NCBI GenBank assembly: GCA_000328365.1
Contig: KB294357.1
Coordinates: 267,499 to 331,498 of the forward strand
DNA: 64,000 bases
DNA from: Capitella teleta
Lineage: Eukaryota; Annelida; Polychaeta; Capitellidae
Direction: 5' to 3'
The position numbers and the translations under genes were made by a program. Below, in pieces: positions 1 through 11,718 of the stretch (position 1 is the stretch's first letter; each line of letters opens with the position of its first letter). The notes beneath the pieces are model-generated. The model did no database searches and was not told where the DNA came from. It was given only the letters and a program-made list of their open reading frames with translations.

Positions 1-191
1 TCATAAAAGAAATCTCGCACTCATCTTGTTTCAAGCTATTCTGCCTGAGTAAGAAATTCGTATTCTAATGTTTCTTGAATACTAGTATCATTCATAGTTG
101 ACCAATTACTTCAAAAATGGTCTCTCGTCAATCACAAAAGCCCATAGAATCGACCTAAAAAGGTTCCCAAATGAACAGAGGTCCTCTTTAA
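1..191 (-). mobile_element. TTAA-flanked MITE copy A, cut by the window edge
   Basis: This is the reverse-strand copy of the family best seen at 59271-59711. It ends at 175-191 with the terminal CAGAGGTCCTCTTTAA. The interior, including the rc of the segment around GGCAGAATAGCTTGAAAC, matches the copies at 639, 25195 and 59271. Confidence 0.75.
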
Positions 192-399
192 GCGCCGTTC
201 ACATACAGAGTGCAGGGCCAAAATTTGTCTCTCTTCACCATGATGAAACGAAACTCTTAAATTTGCTAAAACGTATCAATTATTACAAAAAAAAAAACAA
301 AAAAAAAACAAAAAACAAAAAAAAAAAAAACAACACCCCCTTAAAAAACCCCACCTGGATTGACAGCGTTATTTTGCGTCCATTGATGCAAATACATCA

Positions 400-1230
400 A
401 GTAAAAAGTCCATTTTGAATGAGGGAGGAACAATTATATGCGAGTGGTGAGTGATCACGAAGAGAGCAAAATCAGATGAGCCCCTCCCTTAAAAAGCATT
501 AAGGAATGTCATCTCTTCAATTGTATGGCGCTTCAATACAAAATCTCTGCTTTATTTTCATTTTAGGAGATAAACATTATAGTGCTACCGTCACAAAAAT
601 AGCACTCGCAAACAAAACAATAGTGCGAGAGCATTGTCTTAAAGAAGACCTCTGTTTATTTCTGAACCTTTTAGATGGATTCTATGGGCTTTTTGGAGTG
701 ACGAGAGAGCACTTTTGATTTAAAAAAAAAAAAAAAAAAACAAAACGGAAAAAGTTGTTCGACTGTGAATGATATTCAAGACAAATCAAAATACGAATTT
801 CCTGCTAAGGCAGAATAGCTTGAAACGATATTAATGTGAGATTTCTTTAATGAGAACTGCTGTAAGATCTGCATGCTTACTCGACTGGTCCCATTGTTAT
901 CAATCGAAGAATTACTTCGGTCACGACACCACGTACAGTCTGAAATCGAACGCGAGAAGAAAACGGGATTTAAAACCTCTCAAATTCGATGTATCTAGGA
1001 ATTAGTCCACTGTAAGCGTAATGTCTAAAGATATGTCAGTCAAAAGGCGTATTTGTCTTTTAGGATGCATCCTCAATCATTCGTTACTAGTTCAAAAGAA
1101 TCAGAAGTCCTCTTTAATTATGCGTTCGATGAAGCTTATCCATGGTCCGGGGCCCCGTTTGCCGCCAAAAGTGGAAATATTGCAGAACGATGAGAGCACT
1201 CTATTAATTGAGATAAATCGGCATAAATGT
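400..1230 (+). repeat. Dispersed repeat interrupted by MITE copy B
   Basis: The flanks 400-638 and 1118-1180 match, as reverse complement, one continuous stretch at 35035-35295. Shared landmarks are the GTTCCTCCCTCATTCAAAAT block, the TTTATCTCCTAAAAT block and GCCGCCAAAAGTGGAAATAT. Family unknown. Confidence 0.7.
639..1117 (+). mobile_element. TTAA-flanked MITE copy B
   Basis: TTAA starts at 639 and ends at 1117. The left end is AGAAGACCTCTG and the right end CAGAAGTCCTCT, inverted copies of each other. It carries a poly(A) expansion at 721-740. It sits inside another repeat (about 400-1230) whose empty form is at 35035-35295. Confidence 0.85.
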
Positions 1231-1371
1231 TGATGGAATTGGAATAGAAATGATAGGAAACGCAGCATAACATGTTATACTAATCACACCAAGTATTTAT
1301 TTCTCTTATCTTTGTGTGACTTTTACACTGCGATCTGTTTTGTAACACATTCTCAAAAAGGCATGGGAAAG

Positions 1372-1412
1372 CATTTAGATTTTAACATGGAGTAGATACT
1401 TTTGGCCCACTC
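1372..1412 (-). repeat. Tc1/mariner-like terminal relic
   Basis: The stretch containing ACTTTTGGCCCACTCTATAT resembles, in reverse, a Tc1/mariner end. Similar ends occur at 30534-30574 and about 35400-35440. No transposase is attached. Confidence 0.35.
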
Positions 1413-1413
1413 T

Positions 1414-1626
1414 ATATGTGCGTGCGGGCGGAAAACGCACGTTTCCATGGCAACCGGGTTGGCACATTGCCAGAACACGCCACCCGCAAATTATTTTCCC
1501 AAACCGATCCATCTGAATGCGTGCGTTTCCCGGACGCACAAACGCAGCCGCAAATGTGAACGCGCAAACATAAAATAGCGAGATGGAAAATGACGCGTGC
1601 GGGCGTTTCCGCACGCACGCACATAT
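1414..1626. mobile_element. CpG-rich short inverted-repeat element (MITE)
   Basis: The left end ATATGTGCGTGCGGGCGG and the right end CGCACGCACGCACATAT are inverted copies. The interior is dense in CpG, with many CGCACG/CGTGCG words, unlike the AT-rich surroundings. No supported coding frame; the open frames at 1375-1651 are by-products of composition. Confidence 0.6.
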
Positions 1627-2706
1627 GTGAAAGGCGCTTAATTAAAACCAAGAAGATAAGTCTTATGTTACCCCCAATATTGAATTGTTATATGAGTGTT
1701 AATTAATTCAATTTCTCGGATTAATGATCCGTTTGGTTACACGGACTTGCATAATTATATGTTGATTAGTTTGGTTGTACCCATGCCAACTAATATCTTA
1801 TAGGAGACCACACATGTATGCATTATAGGGGGTGATTACCTCACCGATTTTCATTGGTTTATTATATCATGTTTGTCCTGCCACGCTTCCCATTCTAGTT
1901 GTCATTGCGTTTAAATACCTGTTTGGCTCATAATATGACATTTAGAACAGAATGAGTAATTGGATATCTGCGACTTATTGACATGGACGACTTCATGTGA
2001 CTATTATTTTCTTGGTGCAAAAATCTACTGACTTAAATTGAAGCGTAACTCGCGAATTTATACACAGTGCAATATCATGTTTCCCATTCATGGTTGTTTT
2101 GAACCCATTTAAATTATCTTCCACGAAATATCCAAATATATATACGTCCTGAATTCCACTGCCACGTATCTCTCTCTGAATCTGACCCCTTTGAAGGTAA
2201 GGGGAATTTCAGATCAAAGGTGGTCAAAGGGAACATATGGTTTTCAATTCCACGTCGCAGGACTTTACATCATCACACGAAGCCAATCAACACACAATAT
2301 TATTTCAGAAGCTACATCAACAATGTTGATGTAGTTTTTCCCCTTTTTATCCTTCTGTGTAGTTCACGCTTAAAGAATTTTCCATCAACAAAACACTTAA
2401 ATGTTGAACCCTGAGCACTTGTTCAGCACTATATCAAATGATCATATAAATAAACAAAACGCTTATGTAATCAAATGCTGCATATGGAGATTTCGTAAAA
2501 GAAGAATTGTAAAGAAGAATGCAATGTTTCGCTACCGTCAATCATGTTCCAGGAAACCATTAAGCAATTTTTGACTCAAAAATTCTCAGTTTTTAGTTTG
2601 ATTTATAATCTCCCCATTATCAACGTTTATTCATTCACATCACTACACAATTCTTCTCCATTAATAAAATCAGCGATTATTTCGTGCATCTGGAATTTTG
2701 TTCAAA

Positions 2707-2875
2707 ATGACTGACTTCAACTTCGGAGCCAGGCGTCGACCATTGCGGCTCGCTGGAAGGACTCAGCGAGCCACTGGTCAAGCATCTTTGGCGCAGGAGT
2801 CAGTTGAAGTGGACGCAGCAAGATCCGTATTGAATCCTGAGTACTCTCGACAGACCCTATGGGTGCGGTATAACG
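2707..2875 (+). CDS. Transglutaminase alternative first exon A
   Basis: The ATG at 2707 opens 56 codons beginning [20 protein letters not shown], rich in Arg and without a signal peptide or acylation motif. It ends before a strong GTGAGT donor in phase 1, which is the phase needed by the exon at 5158. The frame is also open just upstream of 2707, but no other ATG is available there. Start use is inferred; there is no transcript evidence. Confidence 0.65.
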
Positions 2876-5800
2876 GTGAGTTATGTAATAATTAGTGAAT
2901 GCAGGAAGGACGAGATTTATTTCTCTTACGTGTGATGCATGCTATATAAAGAGACACCCATGCTGATATCAGTATATATCAGCACAGTTCATAGTGGTGA
3001 TATCATTATAATATGCTGATATTTTATTATATCAGCATGGCTTATGACTGTTGACTGTGAATAATTATGCGGAATAGAATAAAATAGTATACACAATTCC
3101 TCCATCATTACCGAAACCTCACACACCAAAGAAAATTGTCAAGTATAATTACACTAATCACGCCAATGGCTTGCATACACATGTAGTTCAAAATAGCCCA
3201 ATGTTTCTCACACACCCTGTTTCGCATACAACACACACGCACCCTTGATGCGAACAATGCCATTAATAACATGGGCGAGTAAATCTTCACCAGCAATTGT
3301 GTTTTCGCTTTCATCTTTTTCCCTTCTATCCATCGAGGAAAAATTCCCACGAGCTGGAAATGATAGCTAGAGCACCAAGAACTGCTCACGCTCCCCACAA
3401 AACACTTCATTGTTTCACAACACTGGATACCTCATCAGCATGCTATCATGAGTACTCCATGAGTACGGCTAAAAATCTGCCTTTCGGAATCTGCAAATTA
3501 GCATTATGGGGTGTGCCAACACTAAAACAGGGAACTTCAACGTGACACAAGGAGGATCCAGTCTGGATGCTGGATCAGCGCCCAGGGAGGATTATTATAA
3601 CAGGCATCGTGGATTACACCCATCCAGGTCACATGTCAACCAATGTCCACCACCGGCACCCACTCCAGAAGGTGAGTGTAGAGTGAAAACTTATATCAAT
3701 TTGCAGTATGAAAGCTAAAGAGGAGTTGGGAAGGAATGCGTTGCCAAAGTTCGTAAACAACATACGTATGATGCATGTACATGTAATTATTACATACTTT
3801 TATGGTATTGCACTGTACGATATTACCGTCCAACGTCTGATATCGCAATTCCACTTACCTCGCAATGCACTGTTCTACAACAGGTACTGTTTGGCGGTGA
3901 CCCCATAGATCATATCCAGGCATACAATCTCAAACACCATTATCCCATAAAACAATCACACAGTGCAGAGCGATAATACCCTTCTAACACCATTGCACTA
4001 TGGCGATATAAATAATAATTCCGCTGGAAGGCGTGGAGTGAGGTTAAGATTACGTGCAATCAGAAAATAGAATTCATAATTACATTCTATAGGTGAATGT
4101 CTTGATATTCACACGACCTACTTAATTGAATTGTTCCAAGGTTATCTTAAGTCCACGTACTCTATTTACAGCACTTTCACTGCTTGGGGAAAAACTAAAA
4201 AAAGAAACGAAGAATATTTGACAACTTCTGACAGCAGTTTTTGAGTATCCACACGTGGTGGGCGCGCATCTCTCTCCAATTTGTAAACTAGTGCGATCGA
4301 CACAAAGTAATAAATACTGAAGCAGAAAAAAAAAAAAAAAAAAAAATAAAAAAAGAACCACACCACAGATTGAACGTACCTGAAATTTAAATAAATTAAA
4401 TAGATAACTGAAAATTATAGAACAAATATGGTTGCAAATGGGCATGGACGAGCAAATTACCAACATAGAACTAAAATGAAAGAGTAAAAGAAGAAGAAGA
4501 AACAAATAAACAGAAAGCAAACCAGTTAGGCAACGAAAAACGACTCATGTATTGGAGGGATACAAATGATCAGTAAAAAAAAAAAGAAGAAGAAAAAAAA
4601 AAAAAAAAAGGAATGTGGATGGAAAACATGAAATCATGATTGTAAAATAAGATAAGTTCTCTGTCTTGCTGATATATTTACCTTTAGCTTAGAAAATCCT
4701 CTCTTCTCGGGCTTAATCATACAAATGGGGCCAGATCTGTCGGATTAGCAGCCTGACTGCAATACCCTATGCCGACCGTAGAGGTCAAGGTCCAGAGTTC
4801 GAGACCGATTGCGCCACGGGCGTCATGCAGTCCCGTTTGTGAAATTTATAATTACAATTCGCTATAATTATAATTCTTCCGCGATTGTTCCGTGCGTACT
4901 GCTCAACTGTGTAACAAGGCCCGGCGCTGTGTACTACTGTCTATTGTTTTATGCATGCAAGATAAAGTTCCCTTGGACTTTCAATTTTTGCCGGCTTTTG
5001 GGTTTGACAGTTTAGCGCCCGATCTGTCGGATTAGCAGCCTGACTGCAATACCCTATGCCGACCGAGCGGGTTAGGTGAACCTGTAAAACACAATGATAC
5101 CTCAATAATACCTCAATAATACCTCAATAATACCTCATGAATTGCGACCTACTTCAGATGCCAAGACATCGGACGAGAAAGAAGTGTTGAAAGTGGTAAA
5201 CGTGGATTTAAACGTGGACCAGAACACATATGATCACCACACGGATTACTACGAAATCACACAACAAAGGACTCTGGAAGATGGATCAATCGCAGATCGA
5301 CTGCTAGTCGTCAGGAGAGGGGAGCCGTTTGACGTCACCATAACGTTTGATCGACCTTTCATAGACGGCAAAGATGGAGTTAAACTCGTCTTCGATGTTG
5401 GTGAGCAACGGATATTTCCCACAGTCTAATTTCTCGATCATACATTCAAAATATATATTCTTTGGTGGATATTTACATGTATAATTATGGTACTACAAAC
5501 CATTGATATAACAAGCATGCATAACCTTTACAGTGAAATCTTTGTCAGTACAGTATTGAACTTAGGGTATTATGGAGTACTGAATGAGGACTAATTGCAG
5601 GCCCAAGTAGCAGAGAGAGCAAAGGGACAAGGGTTTCTATGTTGCTCTCAGACAAAGACCAACCAAAGCAATGGGGAGCGAGTACATTGGGAATGCAAGG
5701 GGATCTCCTGCATATCCGCGTTTTCACCCCTCCGACCTGTTTCGTGGCCAAGTGGTTGCTACACCTGGACACCGTGTTATGTAAGAGTGCAACCGAAAGC

Positions 5801-6492
5801 AAGACATTTAGATACACTCACAAGCAACCGATCTACGTCATCTTCAACCCATGGTGCCCAGGTATGCATGCTGCATGCTGCATGTATCACACGTGGATGT
5901 ATGTAAACTTTCAACGCAGATGATCAAGTTTACCTGAGCGATGCGCATTCACGGTTGGAGTTTGTTCTCAACGATCACGGAAGACTATACAGAGGAACAG
6001 GTCGCCAGATTAGTTGCAAGCCTTGGAACTTTGGTCAGGTGGGTGATCTTACCAGCTCCAGGGAGATCCAGTAATCAGTACCTTTAAAATCTAAATACAA
6101 AACTTCACATACAACTTGGAAGTGAATCAGTTATCAGTGATAATTCCCACTCTTTGTATTAAACATTTCATGCTGAGGAAACCGATTTCGTTTCCATCGC
6201 ATAAATTAACGAAAAAGTTTAGGGGTAAATATTGATGCTACCCTGACGCCTACCCACGCTGATACAAAACAATACTCATACAAGGACGTTGTGTAAACAC
6301 TGATTTCTTTCTCTTCTCCATCATGTTGGAGCAAAAGAACACAAGCAACAGCAACGCATACCTGGAATAAAGAGTGTTATAAAACACGTGAATGAAAGAT
6401 ATTCATCTAACGAAGTCTAGACGCAAGAACGCCTCAACATCTGATGCCGCAGATTCCGCAAAACGCACCCAGGGACTTTTACGCCCTCCTCC

Positions 6493-6524
<32 letters not shown>

Positions 6525-9500
6525 GAGGCACTGCTAATAATTTCTATGGGACGAGTTATATGGAGATGAATTACTGATCAGATGTCAAGAATGTTAAGAA
6601 TATCACCATAGTTGTTGCATTACATAATACATGTCTGTATTAGTGGGTACAATTATACATTGTTTCAACATTGAGAATTACATAAATAGGTGGTATGATT
6701 CTGTCCTCCATATTGCGATGTATAATGACGATGCATGCATATAATTATGCTAAGCACTTCTGTAATAGGATGTATATGTCCACCAGCCACATAATCACTC
6801 ATTTCTCTCTTTGATCATTGATAGTATACCAAATTTAGGTGTGTCCGAGTAATTTGTACTAATTATGCAAAGTCACTAAGTTCTATTCAGTTCGAAGATT
6901 TCGTTCTGGACTGCTGCATGAGTCTATTGGACCAATCAGGACTCAACTGGCAGTCACGTGGTAACCCAGTTCTGATCGCAAGAAAAATATCCGCCATTGT
7001 GAGTTAAATTTATACACATTAACACGAGAAATAACCTCTCAATTTATACACAAGGTGAACTCATCAGATGACGATGGTATTCTGGTTGGAAACTGGTCCG
7101 GAGACTACTCGGGAGGTACCTCTCCAATGGCGTGGGTCGGAAGCGTAGCCATTTTGGGGGAATTCTGGAAAACGAAGAAGCCGGTGAAATTTGGTCAATG
7201 TTGGGTTTTCTCAGCAGTAGTCACTTCCGGTAGACTGATACGTTGATAAAATGTTCGATTAAATTGTGTTTCTCTTCAGTTGCGAGAGCTTTGGGTCTAC
7301 CGGCACGTAGCGTGACCAATTTTTCATCAGCTCACGACTGTGACGGTAGCATTACTATTGATTGCCATTGGAAGCCCGATGGCACCCCACTGGAAGAATA
7401 CAACCAGGATTCTGTATGGTATAGCGTTATATTGCCCTTTTTTTGGAGCAGTAGTTCTTGGAATTTGTACTATTCCTCCCCAGGAATTTCCACGTATGGA
7501 ACGAGACGTGGATGTCGCGACCTGATTTGCCCAGTGGCTATGGAGGGTGGCAGGCGATAGACGCAACACCCCAGGAAACCAGTGACGGTGTGCTTGTACT
7601 CTTAAGGTTTTTGTTGGCTAAAGTATACTTTTAGGTATTTACTGCGCGGGTCCTGCATCAGTCGAAGCTTTGAAGAACGGATTGACCCATCTCCCGTACG
7701 ACGGAGCTTTCATCTTCGCTGAAGTTAACGCCGATCGAGTGAACTGGATACAGAAACCTGACGGCGGATGGTGTAACACTAAACAAGCTCACAGGTGAGC
7801 TCACATATTGTGTCCAATTTTTTGTTTGATCGTGTGGATACAAAATGTCCGTGCAATTTTAAATTGTTTCTATATTATTGCAATAGCATTGGAAAATTCA
7901 TCAGCACAAAGGCTCCCGGACAAGACAGAAGAATTGACATTACCCAGCAGTACAAATTTCCCGAGGGTTTGTTTAATAAAATACTTATGGGTTTCAAACT
8001 CAATTAATACTCAGCATATTAATAATAAAACTTTCTTCTGGAATGACCATCTCAGAATGACATCGCTGACATTTCAGGTTCGACGCAGGAGAGAACTGCG
8101 GTGTGGCGGGCAATCAAAGAAATGGGAACCAGAGCAGACATTTACGAAGCATCAGTGCAGGTATGGGCACCCCATTCAGATGTTTTGCCATGATTCCACT
8201 CATGTGCAATAGTTCTTTTTGTATAGTGCATGCGATATCCACAAACGTTGATCTATATCTTTGGTTATAATAAAGGACCCCCATTGTGAGTCCCGACCTA
8301 AGAGACTGTAGGCCTACCATGGTATGTTGTCACCAATAGGCGATTTAGCTCCTTGCCTTTGAATTGAATGTCCAACTCTCGATCACTGAGCTAAACAGGT
8401 GCGCTACAGTAACATCGGTCCACGTGCGTGTTTCACGCTACCCAAGAAATGATGGGAAACATTGAGATTTGAGAGGGGAGAAGACGATAGAATTATTTTC
8501 CATTGTACCATAACGTACTTGAAATTAAAAATCATACCGTTTTGTGTAAGATGATAACTGACCGTCATGTGAAATGGAAATTGAATAAAAACAATGTCAA
8601 TTTTACCAAAACAGGATATGACATTTGACCTCGTGGACCATAACGACACAATGGTGGGCAAGCCATTTGATGTGAAGATGAAAATAAGCAACCAGAGCTC
8701 AGAAGAGCGGACTGTGAAGATGACATTGACAGTTCAAGTCGTCTACTACACTGGGGTGGTTGCCTGCGTGATCAAGAAAGAGGCACACTCCGTCAAATGC
8801 AAACCGAAAGCGGGTAAAGCAACATAATTATACTATGCCCCTAAAACTCACAACAGAGTGATCTAAAGTATTATACTTGATTGTTACTCTTGTTTGTCAA
8901 TGTCAGACGGGGAGGTGAAGATGAAGGTCACCGTCAATGATTACTTGAACAAGTTGGTTGACATGTGCATCATTAAAATGAGTTGCATGGCGAGAGTGGT
9001 GGAGACGAACCAGTTCTTCTGCGAATCAGACGACTTCAGGCTCATCAAACCGGACATCATGGTCAAGGTACGTGATGTGACCTCCGACTCAAAGTACACG
9101 TATGGGGCGAACGGGGTTGCAAACGAGTATGTCAAGCTATAGCGTATTTTAGTCGCATTTGCCACAATGAGCTTATGCGAATTTTATGAAAGAGTTGCAA
9201 TACGCAAGTTCCGGAAGTTCAGTGACCACAGGAGTCATTTTGTTTCCGTTAAATGTGAAATCACTGCATGTCACTATACCTTGTATGCGTGGTAAATATG
9301 TATATTTTATATAATTTCACACATATTTTTCGGAATATCACAAAATAATGAAGACATCGTTTTGATTAAAAGGCACTGGATATCATTTTATTGTCATTCA
9401 TCTTTCTTAATTTATTGTATGTTGATTGTAATATTCCGATTGATTTCTTTGCAGGCACCCAGTGTAGTAAAGACAGACGAAGCTTATGAAGTTGAAGCTG

Positions 9501-9814
9501 CTTTCACTAACCCTCTAAACCGATCGCTAACTCGTTGTGACTTCACAATCGAGGGCGCCAGTGTCCAAAAACTTCTCCACTTCAAACACGCGTGAGTACT
9601 GACATTTATATAGCCGTTTAGCACACCGCACACAAAATGGCGTATCAGTGATTTTATTGTATGTTCCAGAACTATTGGTCCTCATGGTGAAGGAAGAGTG
9701 AGAGCCACGTTAAAGGCCAAGATCCCTGGCGACAAAGAGATCATTGTTGGGTTTGATTCCAAGGAGATTTCTGATTTAGTTGGAACTGCTAGGATTCGTG
9801 TCATTAGGGGTTGA
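2707..9814 (+). CDS. Transglutaminase (protein-glutamine gamma-glutamyltransferase), complete, two alternative first exons
   Basis: This enzyme makes calcium-dependent Gln-Lys isopeptide cross-links between proteins. Shared exons are 5158-5400, 5601-5861, 5920-6038, 6891-6998, 7055-7229, 7280-7418, 7484-7587, 7635-7794, 7887-7966, 8078-8160, 8615-8813, 8907-9067, 9455-9591 and 9670-9814. First exons are 2707-2875 or 3506-3671; both end in phase 1, giving 760 or 759 residues. Every junction is GT-AG and every phase closes. In the longer form, an N-terminal beta-sandwich (about 60-190) is followed by the catalytic core, with Cys349 in GQCWVFSAV, His408 in WNFHVW and Asp431 in QAIDATPQ. The Trp of SPMAW, which stabilises the transition state in the family, is present. 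The spacing of the triad matches human TG2. Two C-terminal beta-barrels (about 550-760) follow. It therefore looks active. A SINE and a short tandem repeat sit in the intron before 5158. Confidence 0.95.
3506..3671 (+). CDS. Transglutaminase alternative first exon B, acylated MGC start
   Basis: The ATG at 3506 opens [10 protein letters not shown] and 55 codons in all, ending in phase 1 at a GTGAGT donor. Gly2 followed by Cys3, with a small hydroxyl residue at position 6, fits N-myristoylation plus palmitoylation, so this form should sit on membranes. The exon cannot follow exon A in frame: the acceptor just upstream would enter the frame in the wrong phase. An alternative promoter is therefore the simplest reading. 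Membrane-attached, acylated transglutaminases are known in arthropods and in vertebrate TGM1, though TGM1 uses a different Cys cluster. Confidence 0.7.
4733..5020 (+). repeat. tRNA-derived SINE, copy 1, in the transglutaminase intron
   Basis: A tRNA-like head at about 4733-4830 contains a B-box-like GAGTTCGAGACC. The body AACTGTGTAACAAGGCC followed by GGCGCTGTGTACTACTG matches the reverse strand of 18240-18535. A 45-bp segment at 4733-4777 is repeated exactly at 5022-5066. Confidence 0.6.
5099..5138. repeat. 11-bp tandem repeat, about 3.5 copies
   Basis: The unit CCTCAATAATA is repeated directly just upstream of the acceptor of the transglutaminase exon at 5158. Confidence 0.9.
8335..8405 (-). 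repeat. Possible tRNA-derived SINE head
   Basis: The reverse strand reads TTTAGCTCAGTGATCGAGAG, an A-box-like tRNA start, but the B box is weak. In a transglutaminase intron. Confidence 0.3.
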
Positions 9815-10390
9815 TTATTTCAACCAATACACTATTTGAAAATTGTTCAATTTAAATCTATAAATCTATACGGGACAATGTACGCACATACGTCTGCTCT
9901 ACTTTAATATTATTATCGCTTTCAATATGCACATTTTCAGAATGTGCTCAGCCGAGTTTGTTCTCGATTTGTGTATACTATTTTATGTATTTACCGAAAA
10001 TAATGAAGGGTTTTAGAATAGCGTTTTTGTGGAATTAGATAATGCTCTAATCACTAGTATTTAGTATAAGCTATAGTTAACACATTTATTAAGAATGTAA
10101 CATGATTATCATTTAATGTGCTGTTAAATGAGATATTTTTATTTCATCATAAATTTATATCCTTATTGAAATATTTTAGATTTTATTCAATGAACCGTGT
10201 AATGAGATTATGTTGGTTGAATAAAAGAAAATTCAACAAGGTTTCATCAAAACATACGCCTCATGTGGAAATTCAAAGCCACGTTCGTCGGTACTGTATG
10301 GCATCAACTGCTGCATATGTTGCGGTTTTATGTTTAATCAATAAACATGATTTTTATTACACAGTGAATTCCGTTTATTCGTGCGTCTGA
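9815..10390 (+). other. Probable transglutaminase 3' UTR with poly(A) signals
   Basis: AT-rich sequence follows the stop codon. AATAAA hexamers lie at 10220-10225 and 10340-10345, either of which could end the transcript. An open frame at 10118-10390 has no coding character. Confidence 0.4.
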
Positions 10391-10789
10391 ATATATGATG
10401 TCGAAAACACAAAGCGAACACAGCTGATTTGTTAACATATTGAACACAACATCTACCCGTTTTCCTAATTTTAAGAAAAGTGTGTTATCGGCAAATTTTA
10501 ATCTTACTATGGCCTACAGATATAATATATTGGAACTAGAAACCTAACGCTCAGTCTTCTAGAGTCAGAGCACTGGTCACATTTTGTGTTCATCGATGAA
10601 GTGAATAACCCACCATTAATTATGCAACCGATAATTCAGACATTCAGCATGTGCTTCGATTCCTGGATTGCATCTTGTAGAACTAGCTGTTAGCCATTAT
10701 ATGGATACAATATGGATGGTTAAAGAATACATGTAGATCCATTTATAAACATTATTATTTATTTACACCAAGATCGATGAATTTTTAGA

Positions 10790-10985
10790 TTTCGTTTAAA
10801 GAGCCAATCGATGAAGATTTCCCAAGCCCGTGTTTCCGAGCCACTCCAGAAAAGGCTCTCTCAGTAAGTCTCCTGTTCAGTCTGCGGTAGATCTTTCCAG
10901 TGAGGAGGGTTCGATTTTTATTGAACTCGTTTTTGGCTATGGCCATTCTCATCCTCATTTCTTTTTCGTTTTGTGAGTTGGCTTA
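10790..10985 (-). mobile_element. LINE fragment, reverse transcriptase C-terminal region
   Basis: The reverse strand encodes MRMRMAIAKNEFNKNRTLLT, the conserved block that precedes the YGxExW motif in many non-LTR reverse transcriptases. It then continues into RRLTERAFSGV-like sequence and stops matching. Only about 60 codons survive; no tail or target duplication was found. Confidence 0.55.
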
Positions 10986-11718
10986 CAAGGTATTTGCACT
11001 ACAGTTGGACTTTTAACTATTCGATGTTGTTCTGCTGTTGCTAATCTTCCTTCCGTATCTCTCTTCCTCTTCATTTAGCTTTAATTGTCATGATGTTCTA
11101 AAGCCCTTCCGTCGTGTTCGTTGGCGTCGCTCGATCATCCAATCGGATGCTTTCTTCTCAATCAATCAACTCAATCAATAAAGGTATCGTTTGTGTTCGC
11201 AGTCATTTTCATCCAGACCAATAATGTGTTACACAACGTTCTACGTTGGGCTGAGAACTTTTGAACAACCCTCGTATTATTAAAACCCTTGAGTCATTAA
11301 TAATTATATTCGCATTTATTGTCTAATTTCGTTGCCACGCAGCCGTTGCTAGGGATGTCAGCGGAAGAAGTGCTCTTTGGTTCGGTGTAACATCTGACCC
11401 AAACCGGGATGGGTTAAATCTGTTTGATCCAACTGAAGACTGCAGGTACGGCATAATATAGTTCAATGTAAATATTTTAGATTGGATTTCCTTTACCCAG
11501 TGGTAATTAATGCGCAGAGTTGACTCGTTTCTTTGAGGCCAACCGCGATATTCAATCTTTATCATTACGTGTTACTATTTGGTTAAAATACAATCCCACA
11601 AAATGTATCAAAATAAAATAAAATAAAAGGAGCTGATCGTAAGAGGCTATTTAAGCCTGAAGATCTTAAGAGGACCTGTAAGTACCTGTAAGTACAAGTG
11701 TGCCACAATATCCATTTA

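Noticed and set aside
98-418. 106-codon ORF with a Lys/Asn run
   Set aside because: It crosses the end of a MITE and an A-rich simple repeat; no coding signal.
2960-3050. Cluster of TGATATCAGCA-type palindromes in the transglutaminase intron
   Set aside because: Short AT-rich dyads, too weak to call a regulatory array or element.
4122-4520. 132-codon reverse ORF with hydrophobic runs
   Set aside because: The Leu/Phe runs come from A-rich and (AAG)n simple sequence on the plus strand within a transglutaminase intron.
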